64,000 bases of DNA, taken from positions 355,732 through 419,731 of the forward strand of contig NZ_NJDE01000007.1 of assembly GCF_002205895.1 (NCBI RefSeq), read 5' to 3'. The notes under the pieces are model-generated. The model was not told the DNA's origin. It saw only the letters and a list, made by a program, of their open reading frames with translations, and did no database searches. This stretch comes from Saccharibacillus sp. O23. GTDB taxonomy: Bacteria > Bacillota > Bacilli > Paenibacillales > Paenibacillaceae. The translations under genes were made by a program, and so were the position numbers. Positions 41,952 to 50,338 of this stretch are shown here, piece after piece (position 1 is the first letter of the stretch; each line of letters begins with the position of its first letter).

Positions 41952-43178
41952 ATGAGTTATCAGACGATCGGCAAAGTACGGGTATGGGGAAAAGCGGACG
42001 AAGGGGCGCTCAAACAAGCTCAGACGTGCGCGTATCACGGAAACGTGGTGCAGACGCTGCTGATGGCCGACCATCACAAAGGCTACAGCCAACCGATCGG
42101 CGGCGTGCTTGCGTACGACGGGCAGATCTCGCCGAGCGGAGTCGGTTACGATATCGCCTGCGGCAACAAAGCGGTGCGCACCGACTTGACGGCCGCCGAC
42201 GTGAAACCGCAAATCAAACGCATCATGGACGAGATCGCGCGCAAAGTCGAATTCGGCGTCGGACGCGTCAATCAGAAAAAGGTGGACCACGACCTGTTCG
42301 ACGATCCCGACTGGTCGGTGTATCGGCAGATCGGCGGAAACGTGCACGACAAACTTAAAAAGTTGGCGCGAGAGCAGCTCGGAACGGTCGGCAGCGGAAA
42401 TCATTACGTGGATATTTTCGAAGAGCCTTCGACGGGCCGAATCTGGGTCGGCAACCATTTCGGAAGCCGCGGATTCGGGCATAAGACGGCGAGCGGATTC
42501 TTGAATCTGGCGGCGGATCGCGATTTTCTGGGCAAAGCTCCGGGCGAGAGCATGGATCAACCGCCGGTGCTGCTCGATCTGGACAGCGAACTCGGCGACC
42601 TGTATTACCGCGCGATGAAGCTCGCCGGACGTTACGCGTATGCGGGCCGCGATTACGTGATCGATCAGGTGCTGAACATTCTCGGCGCGCAGAGCGATTT
42701 CGAAGTGCATAACCATCACAACTTCGCTTGGAAAGAAGAGCATGAAGGCAAAGAGTGCATCGTCGTGCGCAAAGGAGCGACGCCTTCGGCGCCGGGACAG
42801 CTCGGTTTCATCGGCGGCAGCATGGGCGATATCTCGGTCATCGTACGCGGCAAAGACACGGCGGAGAACCGCGAAGCGTTCTACAGCACGGTGCACGGAG
42901 CGGGCCGACTGATGAGCCGAACGCAGGCCGCGGGCAAAATGAACTGGAAAACGCGCGTGCGCGTCGGCGGCGAGATCAGCGAAGAACGCATGATGGGCGC
43001 GGTCCGGGACTTCGGCGTGGAACTGCGCGGCGGCGGAACGGACGAGAGTCCGTTCGTGTACCGGCAGCTTCAAGAAGTGCTGGACGCGCATTCGGAGACG
43101 CTCGACGTGCTGCACACGCTGAAACCGATCGGCGTGGCGATGGCGGGCGCGAACGAATACGATCCTTACAAAGACTGA
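41952..43178 (+). CDS. rtcB: RtcB RNA ligase
   Basis: 408 residues, the shorter RtcB class. It joins 2',3'-cyclic phosphate or 3'-phosphate ends to 5'-OH ends with GTP and Mn. Visible are SGVGYDIACGNKAVRT (Asp67 and metal Cys70), GSGNHYVDI (His151), NHFGSRG (His169), VHNHHNFAW, and STVHGAGR, in which His315 is the expected guanylylated residue. RKGATPSAPGQLGFI is also typical. It begins 66 nt after the Ro60 stop with AAGAAGGG upstream. No archease gene is nearby. Ligation of broken tRNA or rRNA is the expected role. Confidence 0.95.
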   Translation: MSYQTIGKVRVWGKADEGALKQAQTCAYHGNVVQTLLMADHHKGYSQPIGGVLAYDGQISPSGVGYDIACGNKAVRTDLTAADVKPQIKRIMDEIARKVEFGVGRVNQKKVDHDLFDDPDWSVYRQIGGNVHDKLKKLAREQLGTVGSGNHYVDIFEEPSTGRIWVGNHFGSRGFGHKTASGFLNLAADRDFLGKAPGESMDQPPVLLDLDSELGDLYYRAMKLAGRYAYAGRDYVIDQVLNILGAQSDFEVHNHHNFAWKEEHEGKECIVVRKGATPSAPGQLGFIGGSMGDISVIVRGKDTAENREAFYSTVHGAGRLMSRTQAAGKMNWKTRVRVGGEISEERMMGAVRDFGVELRGGGTDESPFVYRQLQEVLDAHSETLDVLHTLKPIGVAMAGANEYDPYKD

Positions 43179-43280
43179 GCTTCGGAAAGCGGCAAAACCG
43201 CGACCGGGCAATCAAAATGCGGCTCCGGGGAAACAAATGGGGTCGTTTTTGCGTTGAATAGGGAAAGGGGACATTCGCGG

Positions 43281-43649
43281 ATGGAAGAGGAGCAAAAAAT
43301 CAAGGCGCTGTACGAGCGTTTGGACCGGTTGACGATGCGTTTGGACGAGGATTCGGAAGAAGCTTTGATCGCGCTGATCGACCTGCATGCGGAAGCTTCC
43401 GAGATCGTCGGCCTGCACGATATCGTCGATTTCGTCGCGCTCGCCATCGATCGGGAAGCGACGCCCCGCGTGGCTGCGGAGATTCGTTCGCGCGCGTCCG
43501 TCGAGCAAGATCCTTGGCTGAGGAACGAATATCGGGATTGGCTGGAGATGCCGGGCGTCAAACGGGCGGAAGCCGAGCTGCAAGAAAGCGGAGAACGAAC
43601 AGAATCGAGGGAAACGAAAAATGGGAAAATCGAAAAAGAATTCAAATAG
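43281..43649 (+). CDS. Hypothetical protein between rtcB and kptA, 122 aa
   Basis: Not recognised. An acidic, almost wholly helical protein (EEEQKIKALYERLDRLTMRL onward) with a charged C-terminal tail. No known catalytic motif. Its position inside the RNA repair operon and its 29-nt overlap with kptA suggest a linked function, perhaps an adaptor. The ATG at 43281 lies 10 nt after GGGAAAGGGG; an in-frame TTG at 43254 lacks a good site. Confidence 0.7.
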   Translation: MEEEQKIKALYERLDRLTMRLDEDSEEALIALIDLHAEASEIVGLHDIVDFVALAIDREATPRVAAEIRSRASVEQDPWLRNEYRDWLEMPGVKRAEAELQESGERTESRETKNGKIEKEFK

Positions 43650-44574
43650 CGAATCGAAAAAAACGTCTGCCGGGTCCGGCAATCCTTATCGCGGGCAAGG
43701 GCAGCAACCGAAGCTGTCCACAGCCGAACGCGACAAAAAAATCAGCAAGCTGATGTCGATGATGCTGCGTCATTCGCCGGAAGAGTTCGGACTGAAGCTC
43801 GATCCGGAAGACGGTTCATGCGGTCTGGACGAGCTGCTCGAAGCGATGCGCCGCCGCACGGGCTACGAACAGACGACCGAAGAAGAGATCCGCGGCGTGG
43901 TACGCCGCTCGGATAAGCAGCGGTTCGAGATTATCGAAAGCGGAGCGTCCGCAAGCGAAAGCGGCCCAGCGGCAGAAAATGCCGGCGGCGAAGCGGTCTC
44001 GGAACGGAGCGACGGCGCTTCGTCAGTCGGCGGAACACGAGAAACTAAAGTTAAGCCGGAAACAACAGGCGTGAAGTCGGAGATAAGCGATCCGCAGGAA
44101 GCAGCAGGAAAGCCGATAACCAGCGGTAACGATACCGAAGAAGCCGCTTCGAAAGCGGGAAGCAGGGCAGCCGAGGCTGTTCATTCAGGCGGATCGTCAG
44201 TCAGCAATGAGGGTTCTGCCGCCCCGCGCATCCGCGCGCGGTACGGCCACAGTTTCGGCCGCGTGACGTACCCGGAAGGCACGCCGCCGAGCGTGCTCTA
44301 TCACGGCACGAGCCGGCATGCCATGCCGTCGATCGAGGAACACGGGCTGCTGCCGATGGGACGCGAGTACGTGCATCTGTCGGCCGAGACGCAGTTCGCC
44401 GCGCTGGCCGGGCGGCGAAAAGGCAAGCTGGTCATGCTGCGCTTGGACACGGCGGCCGCGGCCGAAGCGGGCGTCGTGTTCTACGACGCGGGCAGCGGCG
44501 TCTGGCTGGCGGAACGCATTCCGTCCGACTTGATGGCGGAAGACGAGACGTACGAGGATAAGCCGGGGCGATAA
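43621..44574 (+). CDS. kptA: RNA 2'-phosphotransferase (Tpt1/KptA) with long internal insertion
   Basis: 317 residues, against roughly 180-220 usual. It transfers an internal 2'-phosphate of RNA to NAD. The N-lobe (33-107) has KLMSMMLRHSPEEFGLKLD with Arg50 and His51. The C-lobe (202-312) has IRARYGHSFGR, LYHGTSRHAMPSIEEHGL and HLSAE, so the Arg-His-Arg-Arg set appears complete. Between them residues about 108-200 are a Ser/Glu/Gly/Ala-rich, probably disordered insertion, and the first 30 residues are a basic tail. The gene overlaps the upstream frame by 29 nt. It would remove 2'-phosphates left by some ligation or cleavage routes. Confidence 0.9.
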   Translation: MGKSKKNSNSESKKTSAGSGNPYRGQGQQPKLSTAERDKKISKLMSMMLRHSPEEFGLKLDPEDGSCGLDELLEAMRRRTGYEQTTEEEIRGVVRRSDKQRFEIIESGASASESGPAAENAGGEAVSERSDGASSVGGTRETKVKPETTGVKSEISDPQEAAGKPITSGNDTEEAASKAGSRAAEAVHSGGSSVSNEGSAAPRIRARYGHSFGRVTYPEGTPPSVLYHGTSRHAMPSIEEHGLLPMGREYVHLSAETQFAALAGRRKGKLVMLRLDTAAAAEAGVVFYDAGSGVWLAERIPSDLMAEDETYEDKPGR

Positions 44575-44589
44575 AGCTCAATTATAAAA

Positions 44590-44773
44590 AATGCTGCAAA
44601 TATCCAATATTTCGTATGCGGATCGGCGGAAACAGGCAAAAATATTGCGAGAATCCATCATTTTTCCGGTTTCGCAAGCTTTTGGCGCAAAAAAGACGGT
44701 AAATGATGGATTCTCGCAACAAATCGAACCTAAATCTTCGGATCGCACGAAAATGATGGATTTTTGCAGCATT
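44590..44773. repeat. Nested inverted repeat quartet between kptA and tatD
   Basis: The inner arms TTGCGAGAATCCATCATTT (44645-44663) and its exact complement (44701-44719) pair over 19 bp. Outer arms 44590-44615 and 44747-44773 share AATGCTGCAAA/TTTGCAGCATT and a ATCCA/TGGAT core with small gaps. The ATCCA cores lie 51, 54 and 50 nt apart, two in each direction. The hairpin ends about 10 nt before the tatD ribosome binding site and would be part of the operon mRNA. Confidence 0.85.
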
Positions 44774-44796
44774 TCGGAAAATAAGGAGGACTTCTG

Positions 44797-45669
44797 ATGA
44801 CAAACGACACTCATTCCGCGAATAAGCATGAACCTGCGCCTCAAAACGAAGCCGAACGCGGAGCCGGCGAATCCGGCGGCAAACCGCAGACGATCGATAT
44901 CGGCATCAATCTGATGCATCGCTCGTTCGGCTCCGACCGCGAAGCGGTAGTCGAAGCCGCGCTGGAAGCCGGCGTATCGCCGCTGATCATCACGGGGACC
45001 AGCGTGCGCAGCAGCGAAGCGGCGGCGGAGTACGCGCGGCGGCATTCGGGCCGTCTGTACGCGACGGCCGGCGTGCATCCGCACGATGCCAAGAGCTGCG
45101 ACGCCCGCACGATTCGGAAGCTGAGCGATCTGGCGGCAGGCGGAGAAGTCGTCGCGATCGGCGAATGCGGGTTGGACTACAACCGCGACTTTTCGCCGCG
45201 CGAGGTGCAGCGGGAATGGTTCGTGAAGCAGATCGAACTGGCCGAAGAGCTGGAGCTTCCGCTGTTTCTGCATGAGCGCGACGCGCACGAAGACTTCGCG
45301 ACGATCCTGCGGCGGGCCAAACCGCCCGAACTTCCGGCCGTCGTGCACTGTTTTACCGGGACCGCGCAGGAACTGCGAACTTATCTCGATATGGGACTCC
45401 ATATCGGCATCACCGGCTGGATCTGCGACGAGCGGCGGGGCAAACATCTGCGCGATCTGGTGAAGATCATCCCGCCGGAACGGCTGATGATCGAGACGGA
45501 TGCGCCGTTCCTGACGCCGCGAGATCTCGTTCCTAAGCCCAAAGACGGCCGCAACGAACCGAAATTCCTGCCGCATATCGCGGAAGCGGTCGCCGCTTGC
45601 ACCGGTCGCAGCGCGGAGGCGATCATGCGGGAGACGACGGAGACGGCGAAAGCCTTTTTCCGGATCTAA
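44797..45669 (+). CDS. TatD family metal-dependent nuclease
   Basis: 290 residues. A TIM-barrel hydrolase with AGVHPHD, GECGLDYNRDFSPR (metal Glu), LFLHERDAH, VVHCFTG and ETDAPFLTPRD. The N-terminal motif DIGINLMHRSF is the TatD-proper form (E. coli TatD has DIGVNL), not the HxH of YcfH types. TatD is a 3'-5' exonuclease on single-stranded DNA and RNA, which fits RNA end trimming here. A 30-residue charged N-terminal extension is extra. AAGGAGG precedes the ATG. Confidence 0.9.
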   Translation: MTNDTHSANKHEPAPQNEAERGAGESGGKPQTIDIGINLMHRSFGSDREAVVEAALEAGVSPLIITGTSVRSSEAAAEYARRHSGRLYATAGVHPHDAKSCDARTIRKLSDLAAGGEVVAIGECGLDYNRDFSPREVQREWFVKQIELAEELELPLFLHERDAHEDFATILRRAKPPELPAVVHCFTGTAQELRTYLDMGLHIGITGWICDERRGKHLRDLVKIIPPERLMIETDAPFLTPRDLVPKPKDGRNEPKFLPHIAEAVAACTGRSAEAIMRETTETAKAFFRI

Positions 45670-45872
45670 GCCGTGAGATTTCGAATTGCGCTCATTCAAA
45701 CGTTAACGGATGCCGAAAAAGGTTAGAAGTAACATAAGGGGATCTCGCGGCGTAGAGGCGCCCGTCGAATCTAAATTCCCTATCGAAAATCGAAAAATGC
45801 ATGAACGCTCTCGAATTGATTATGTTAAAATGAAAATTATGAAATCGACTGTCAAACAGGCAAGTGAAGGGG

Positions 45873-46517
45873 ATGAAACACGATATGCGCAAACTGGTAT
45901 TTTTCGTAGGGGGAGCCGGAAGCGGCAAAACGACGATCGCCAAAGGCATTACGATCAAAGAACATCCTGTATTCCTGGATATGGACACGGCGTCCCGTCC
46001 GGCGAGCGAGAAGATCATGACGCTGATGGGCCATGATCCGCACGACCGCGATTCGGCGGCGTACAAGCTGCTCTGCCGGGATCTGGGCTACCGCTTGACG
46101 ATGGACGTGGCGCTGGAGAATCTGGAGCTGGGTCTGGACGTCTTCGCGGTCGGACCGTTCACGAGCGAGATTCGCAATCCCGACTGGATTCACGAAGAAT
46201 TGTCGAAGATCGGAGCGACGGTGAACGACGTGGAAGTCAAAGTCGTGTACGTCTATCTGGAAGATATGACCCAATACAAGAAACGGATCCAAGAACGCGG
46301 GCACAAAGCGGACGAGTGGAAACTGGCGAACTGGGACGAATTCGTCCAGCGGATGCAGCGCACGGAAGTGCTGTGGGATCTGCCGGGAAATTCGGTCCTG
46401 TATTTCGATAATTCGCAAGGCACTTTGGAAGAAAACATCATCAGTGTGGAACATTTTATCTATGACAGACAAGACGCGGCGGCCGGCGGGATTCCGGTTA
46501 CGCTCGGAGAAGCTTGA
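45873..46517 (+). CDS. P-loop ATPase/kinase-like protein
   Basis: About 214 residues. Walker A GGAGSGKTTIAKG near residues 12-24, then FLDMDTASRP and a helical lid rich in Lys/Arg (YKKRIQERGHKADEW). This is the layout of small nucleotide or polynucleotide kinases and zeta-toxin-like proteins. An end-healing RNA kinase would fit the island, but no specific family motif confirms it. The start is uncertain: ATG at 45873 abuts AAGGGG, ATG at 45885 is 12 nt away. A 200-nt gap with a probable -10 (TTAAAAT) precedes it, so it may have its own promoter. Confidence 0.75.
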   Translation: MKHDMRKLVFFVGGAGSGKTTIAKGITIKEHPVFLDMDTASRPASEKIMTLMGHDPHDRDSAAYKLLCRDLGYRLTMDVALENLELGLDVFAVGPFTSEIRNPDWIHEELSKIGATVNDVEVKVVYVYLEDMTQYKKRIQERGHKADEWKLANWDEFVQRMQRTEVLWDLPGNSVLYFDNSQGTLEENIISVEHFIYDRQDAAAGGIPVTLGEA

Positions 46518-46564
46518 CCGTTTGGTCCCGTTGATCGTAAGCGGGAACGCGGACAGAAAGGTCA

Positions 46565-46609
46565 AAAAAGCCGTTCGGCTCTCTTTTCGGAGAACCGGAC
46601 GGCTTTTTG
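46565..46609. terminator. Bidirectional terminator closing the RNA repair island
   Basis: AAAAAGCCGT and ACGGCTTTTT with inner CGG/CCG and TCTC/GAGA pairs. Runs of A and T on both sides. Confidence 0.85.
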
Positions 46610-46678
46610 CTGCGCGGATTTTTCGTTTGCGATTCTGGCATGCGCGTGTCTTCGATCCGCATCCGAAGCGTCTTCGGT

Positions 46679-46936
46679 TTACGGTTCGTCTTCTTCCTGC
46701 CGATCGTACAAACGGCTTTTGGGCTGTTCGTCTTTCAGCTCCGCCGACAAGCGGCGGAAACGCCGCAGATTGAGCGTGAAGGTGTAACCGCGCAGAGCGG
46801 CGAGCAGCAGCGGAAGCAGAATGCCGGGCAGCGTATACAGCTCGAAGTAGAAGACGGCCGCAATCGCCAGCGCGACGAAGATCAAGTCGAACGCCATCTT
46901 CCGCTGCAAACGAAGCTGAAGCGTATGCTTATCCAT
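46679..46936 (-). CDS. Small membrane protein, 85 aa
   Basis: Not recognised. Two adjacent hydrophobic helices (FDLIFVALAIAAVFYFELY and LPGILLPLLLAALRG), then a basic-acidic tail. The ATG at 46936 lies inside the end of the upstream exonuclease gene (8-nt overlap), with GGAGG 9-10 nt before, so it is coupled to it. No function proposed. Confidence 0.65.
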   Translation of the reverse strand: MDKHTLQLRLQRKMAFDLIFVALAIAAVFYFELYTLPGILLPLLLAALRGYTFTLNLRRFRRLSAELKDEQPKSRLYDRQEEDEP

Positions 46937-48023
46937 CGCGCTTCGCCTCCGCTCCCGAAGCGGCCGCTTCCCGCAGCCGGACGGCGAACTCGTCTTCGGA
47001 CAGCACGCGCACGCGGCCGCCGCCAGCCGCCAGACGCGCGGCCGCCTGCGTCTTGCCGCTGACGGCTTCGCCCGCGGCATGGCGCTCGTAGTCGCGGCGC
47101 CCCAGAACCAGATAATCGGTCTTCCATTCGACCGATTCGCCGCAGAGCGCGCCCAGCTCGGCCGCCAGGCGCTGCGCTTCCGCTTTCTTCAGGCCGCTGA
47201 GCCGGCCGCCGAACACGATCCGCTTGCCGTAGAGCGGATTGCCGCGGTCGGCGTCCGCGTTGGGCGCCGGAGGCGCCGAGGCCCGGGCGGCGGCGATGCT
47301 GCCGCCTGCTCCTGACGGGCTTGCGGCTGCTGCGCCGCCGCCCGCTTCTAAGGTCCCGGCGGCTTCGGCCGAGCCGCCTGCTCCTGCCCCCGCGCCGCGA
47401 GCCGCGCGGGAGCGAGGCCCCCGGCCGCCTTTGGGCTTGGCGGACGAGAACGTGACGTGCTCGCCGCTTTGCAGGATCTGTCCGATCCGGTAGCCGTATC
47501 GGTCGGCGAGTCCGCCGCAGTCCGAAGCCTCCGCCGTCTGCGAGCAGCGGAGGAAGATATAAGCGGCCGTCCGCGCGTCTTCGATCGCGTCGTGATGCTT
47601 GAACGCGCCGAGGCCCAGCTCGCGCGCCACGGTGTTCAGTTTGTGATTCGGCATCTCGGGCCAGATCTTGCGGGCCAGCAGGCAGGAGCACATGTATTGA
47701 ATATGCGGCATCTCCAGATTATGATCTTCGGCGCTGCGCCGAAGTACGCTCATATCGAACGAAGCGTTATGGGCGACCAGCACGCGTCCTTCGATCCGCC
47801 GCCGCAGCTCCGGCCAGATGTCGGAGAACGACGGCGAATCTTCGACCTGATCCGGCGTGATGCCGTGTACCGCGATGCAGAAATAATCGAAGTCGTCATG
47901 CGGGTTGACGAGCGTGTAATATTCGTCGACGATGCGCCCGCCGCGCACGTCGACGAGGCCGACCGCGCAAACGCTGGCGCGTTTGCTGTTGGCCGTCTCG
48001 AAGTCGATCGCCACGAAGTCCAT
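46929..48023 (-). CDS. DEDDh exonuclease with BRCT domain
   Basis: 364 residues. The N-terminal DnaQ-like 3'-5' exonuclease (1-165) shows the four acidic sites: FVAIDFETAN, VAHNASFDMSVL and HHDAIEDARTAA. A low-complexity Gly/Ala linker (about 200-260) leads to a C-terminal BRCT-type domain (about 265-350, with GKRIVFGGRLSGLKKAEAQRLA). This resembles stand-alone polymerase III epsilon-like nucleases of Firmicutes. The ATG at 48023 has GAGGAGG upstream; an upstream 16-codon extension has none. Confidence 0.9.
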   Translation of the reverse strand: MDFVAIDFETANSKRASVCAVGLVDVRGGRIVDEYYTLVNPHDDFDYFCIAVHGITPDQVEDSPSFSDIWPELRRRIEGRVLVAHNASFDMSVLRRSAEDHNLEMPHIQYMCSCLLARKIWPEMPNHKLNTVARELGLGAFKHHDAIEDARTAAYIFLRCSQTAEASDCGGLADRYGYRIGQILQSGEHVTFSSAKPKGGRGPRSRAARGAGAGAGGSAEAAGTLEAGGGAAAASPSGAGGSIAAARASAPPAPNADADRGNPLYGKRIVFGGRLSGLKKAEAQRLAAELGALCGESVEWKTDYLVLGRRDYERHAAGEAVSGKTQAAARLAAGGGRVRVLSEDEFAVRLREAAASGAEAKRDG

Positions 48024-48228
48024 GACGCCTAACCTCCTCTTCAGGTCTATCGAATGGTTCCGAATGCGCAAGTCTGCGCGTCATTAACCGTAAACGTTCC
48101 CGCGCGATCGCGCAAGCGTCCGATCTTGATCCGGCTTTCTGAACGTCTCGTCGCCGGCGTCGCCGCGCAGCGAGCGCGGACGGCATTCGCCGAATCCGGA
48201 ATCCGTGCAGATCGGAGACCGGGCGGAA

Positions 48229-48873
48229 TCAACTGCCGATGAACGGACAGCGCCGCACGTATTCGCGTTGGTCGATCTGGCCGACGAGAAAACGCGCGAC
48301 GTCGCCGTTATAGATCCGGTTGCCGGTCATGCGTTCGGGATCGGCTTTCACTTCGCAGCCGCCTTGGCCTTCTTTGACGACCGGCAGGCGGACCAGCGTC
48401 CAATCGGCCGAACTGCTCTCCAGCACGTTCAGTTCCAGCAGGCGATCCTGCGCGAACTGCGGATGCAAAGAGCGGAGCATTCGGGAAACGACGCGTCCGC
48501 CGAACGATTTATGGTCGCCTTGAAGCTTCAGGGACAAGCCGGTCACGCCGACGTAACGCCGGACGCCCGCGCGTTCCATTTCTTCCAGCACGCGCCGCGT
48601 CACGACGCTGTATAACGGTTGTTCTTGAGGCGGACGGCCGAATGTATTGATGACGGCGGAGCAGCCGCTTAGCAGCTCGCGCAGCGAATCGAATTGCATG
48701 GCGTCGCCTTGAATCACGGTGAGCCGGGCCGCCATCTCGGGCGGAAGTTGAATACTGCGAACGTTCCGGACCAGCATGCGTACCCGATAGCCCTGATGCA
48801 GCGCGCAGCTGACGACGTAGCGGCCTACGCTTCCGGTACCGCCGATCACGGCGATAAGCTTGGATTGATTCAT
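48229..48873 (-). CDS. NAD(P)-binding oxidoreductase (atypical short-chain dehydrogenase)
   Basis: 214 residues. Rossmann motif IAVIGGTGSVGRYVV at the N-terminus, then VIQGDAM and SAVINTFGRPP as in NmrA-like and YwnB-type proteins. The catalytic Tyr-x3-Lys is not obvious, so it may be a sensor or a reductase of unknown substrate. The ATG at 48873 has GGAGGG upstream. Monocistronic. Confidence 0.8.
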   Translation of the reverse strand: MNQSKLIAVIGGTGSVGRYVVSCALHQGYRVRMLVRNVRSIQLPPEMAARLTVIQGDAMQFDSLRELLSGCSAVINTFGRPPQEQPLYSVVTRRVLEEMERAGVRRYVGVTGLSLKLQGDHKSFGGRVVSRMLRSLHPQFAQDRLLELNVLESSSADWTLVRLPVVKEGQGGCEVKADPERMTGNRIYNGDVARFLVGQIDQREYVRRCPFIGS

Positions 48874-49357
48874 ATGACCCTCCATGTGTATATCTGTTTC
48901 GGGATGTTTCGGGATCTGCGTCGTCGGGCTCGGTCATGCGGGGAGTGTGCTTCGAATCGGGCGGCGAGCCGCGAATGCGATCGAAGCGGAGCCTTGGCTC
49001 GACTTCCTGCCGGAGTCGGCGCGCGAGTCCTCTTTCTATTATGCGATTCCGGCGGGACGGTTTCAACTTTGCGGACCGTCCTCCGAAGACGCGCGCAACC
49101 GTCGAAGATGCGGCGAAACGAACCGACGGGCGAAGCCGTCCCGCCTTGCGAACCGTCCGTCCCCGTCGATCGGCGGCGAGGTTCGGCAAGCGGACAAAGA
49201 AGCCGATCGGCAGCGGCGGGGAAGCAGGCGGCACGTAATTTCGCGCCGCATGATAGCAAGCGGTCTTAAGCGGGTATTGATAGAAGAACGGAAGGCGAAG
49301 CCGGACATCCGCTTGCTGCGCCGCCGGATTCCATACTAATCGATGCGGGAGAAAACT
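48874..49357. other. Intergenic region without a supported gene
   Basis: 484 nt between divergent genes. Open frames exist on both strands but are Arg-rich, lack ribosome binding sites and look like non-coding GC-rich sequence. It should hold the promoters of the oxidoreductase gene and the ABC operon; I could not define them. No repeat unit of the families seen elsewhere. Confidence 0.5.
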
Positions 49358-50338
49358 ATGATCTCATTTGAAGGAGTCACCAAAAGGTACGACGACGGCC
49401 GCGCGGCCGTGGACGAGCTGTCTTTCGAGGTGAACAAAGGCGAATTTTTCGTGCTGATCGGCCCCAGCGGCTGCGGCAAAACGACGGTGCTGAAGATGAT
49501 CAACCGTCTGATCGAAGCCAGCGGCGGCCGGATTCTGATCGAAGGACGGCCGATCGGCGACTACAAGCTGAACGAGCTTCGCTGGAACATCGGTTACGTG
49601 CTTCAGCAGATCGCGCTTTTTCCGCATATGAATATCGCCGAGAACGTGGCCGTCGTGCCGGAATTGATGCAGCGTCCGCGCGAAGAAACGGCCAAGACGG
49701 TCGATCGACTGCTGCACCAAGTCGGCTTGGACCCGAAGGTCTACCGCGGCAAACGTCCGTCCGAACTGTCCGGCGGTCAACAGCAGCGGGTCGGCGTCGT
49801 GCGGGCGCTCGCCGCGGACCCGGACATTCTGCTCATGGACGAACCGTTCAGCGCGCTCGACCCGGTCACGAGGGAAAAGCTTCAGAACGATCTCTTGGAA
49901 CTTCAGCGCAGTATCCGTAAAACGATCGTGTTCGTGACCCACGACATGCGCGAAGCTTTGAAGTTGGGCGATCGGATCTGCGTGATGAACGGCGGCCGAA
50001 TCGTCCAGATCGGCACGCCGGACGATATCTTGCATCGGCCGGCGACTCATTTCGTGCGCGAATTTCTGGGCGACGCGGCCGAAAGCGGCCGCGCTCGGGA
50101 AGGACTGCCGCCGCTTACGGCCGAAGATCTGGCCGATCCGCTGGAACCGGACGGCCGCCTGACGGCCGAAGGGGCGGTCAGCATCGGAGCCGATACCGAG
50201 ATCGGCGAGCTGCTGTGGCATCTGGCCGCCGAAGAACGGCTGCTCGTTCGCCGGGGCGACGACGTGGTCGGACTGCTTGAACGCGAACGGACGCTCAAGC
50301 GGATCGCCCGCGAATTCGAAGAAGGAGGCCGAGGCTGA
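49358..50338 (+). CDS. egtV: ABC transporter ATPase of the osmoprotectant/ergothioneine class
   Basis: 326 residues. ISFEGVTKRYDDGRAAVDELSF, Walker A GPSGCGKTT, Q-loop LQQIALFPHM, signature LSGGQQQRV and Walker B ILLMDEPFSALDPVTR define a ProV/OpuCA-type ATPase. The C-terminal 90 residues look like one degenerate CBS-like module. The following gene is a fused permease-binding protein of EgtU type, so EgtV is the preferred name; a betaine/choline role is the alternative. ATG at 49358 after GCGGGAGA. The stop overlaps the next start by one base. Confidence 0.72.
   Translation: MISFEGVTKRYDDGRAAVDELSFEVNKGEFFVLIGPSGCGKTTVLKMINRLIEASGGRILIEGRPIGDYKLNELRWNIGYVLQQIALFPHMNIAENVAVVPELMQRPREETAKTVDRLLHQVGLDPKVYRGKRPSELSGGQQQRVGVVRALAADPDILLMDEPFSALDPVTREKLQNDLLELQRSIRKTIVFVTHDMREALKLGDRICVMNGGRIVQIGTPDDILHRPATHFVREFLGDAAESGRAREGLPPLTAEDLADPLEPDGRLTAEGAVSIGADTEIGELLWHLAAEERLLVRRGDDVVGLLERERTLKRIAREFEEGGRG

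Noticed and set aside
44590..44773. Transposon remnant between kptA and tatD
   Set aside because: No target duplication or transposase-like sequence; the two-plus-two periodic layout fits a structured repeat better.
45666..45726. Possible single CTAACGGA-type repeat unit before the P-loop gene (TTAACGGATGCC...GGTTAG)
   Set aside because: Only one degenerate unit, and no partner at 50 nt; probably chance.
48884..49339. 151-codon plus-strand frame before egtV
   Set aside because: No ribosome binding site, Arg-rich, no recognisable motif; treated as non-coding.
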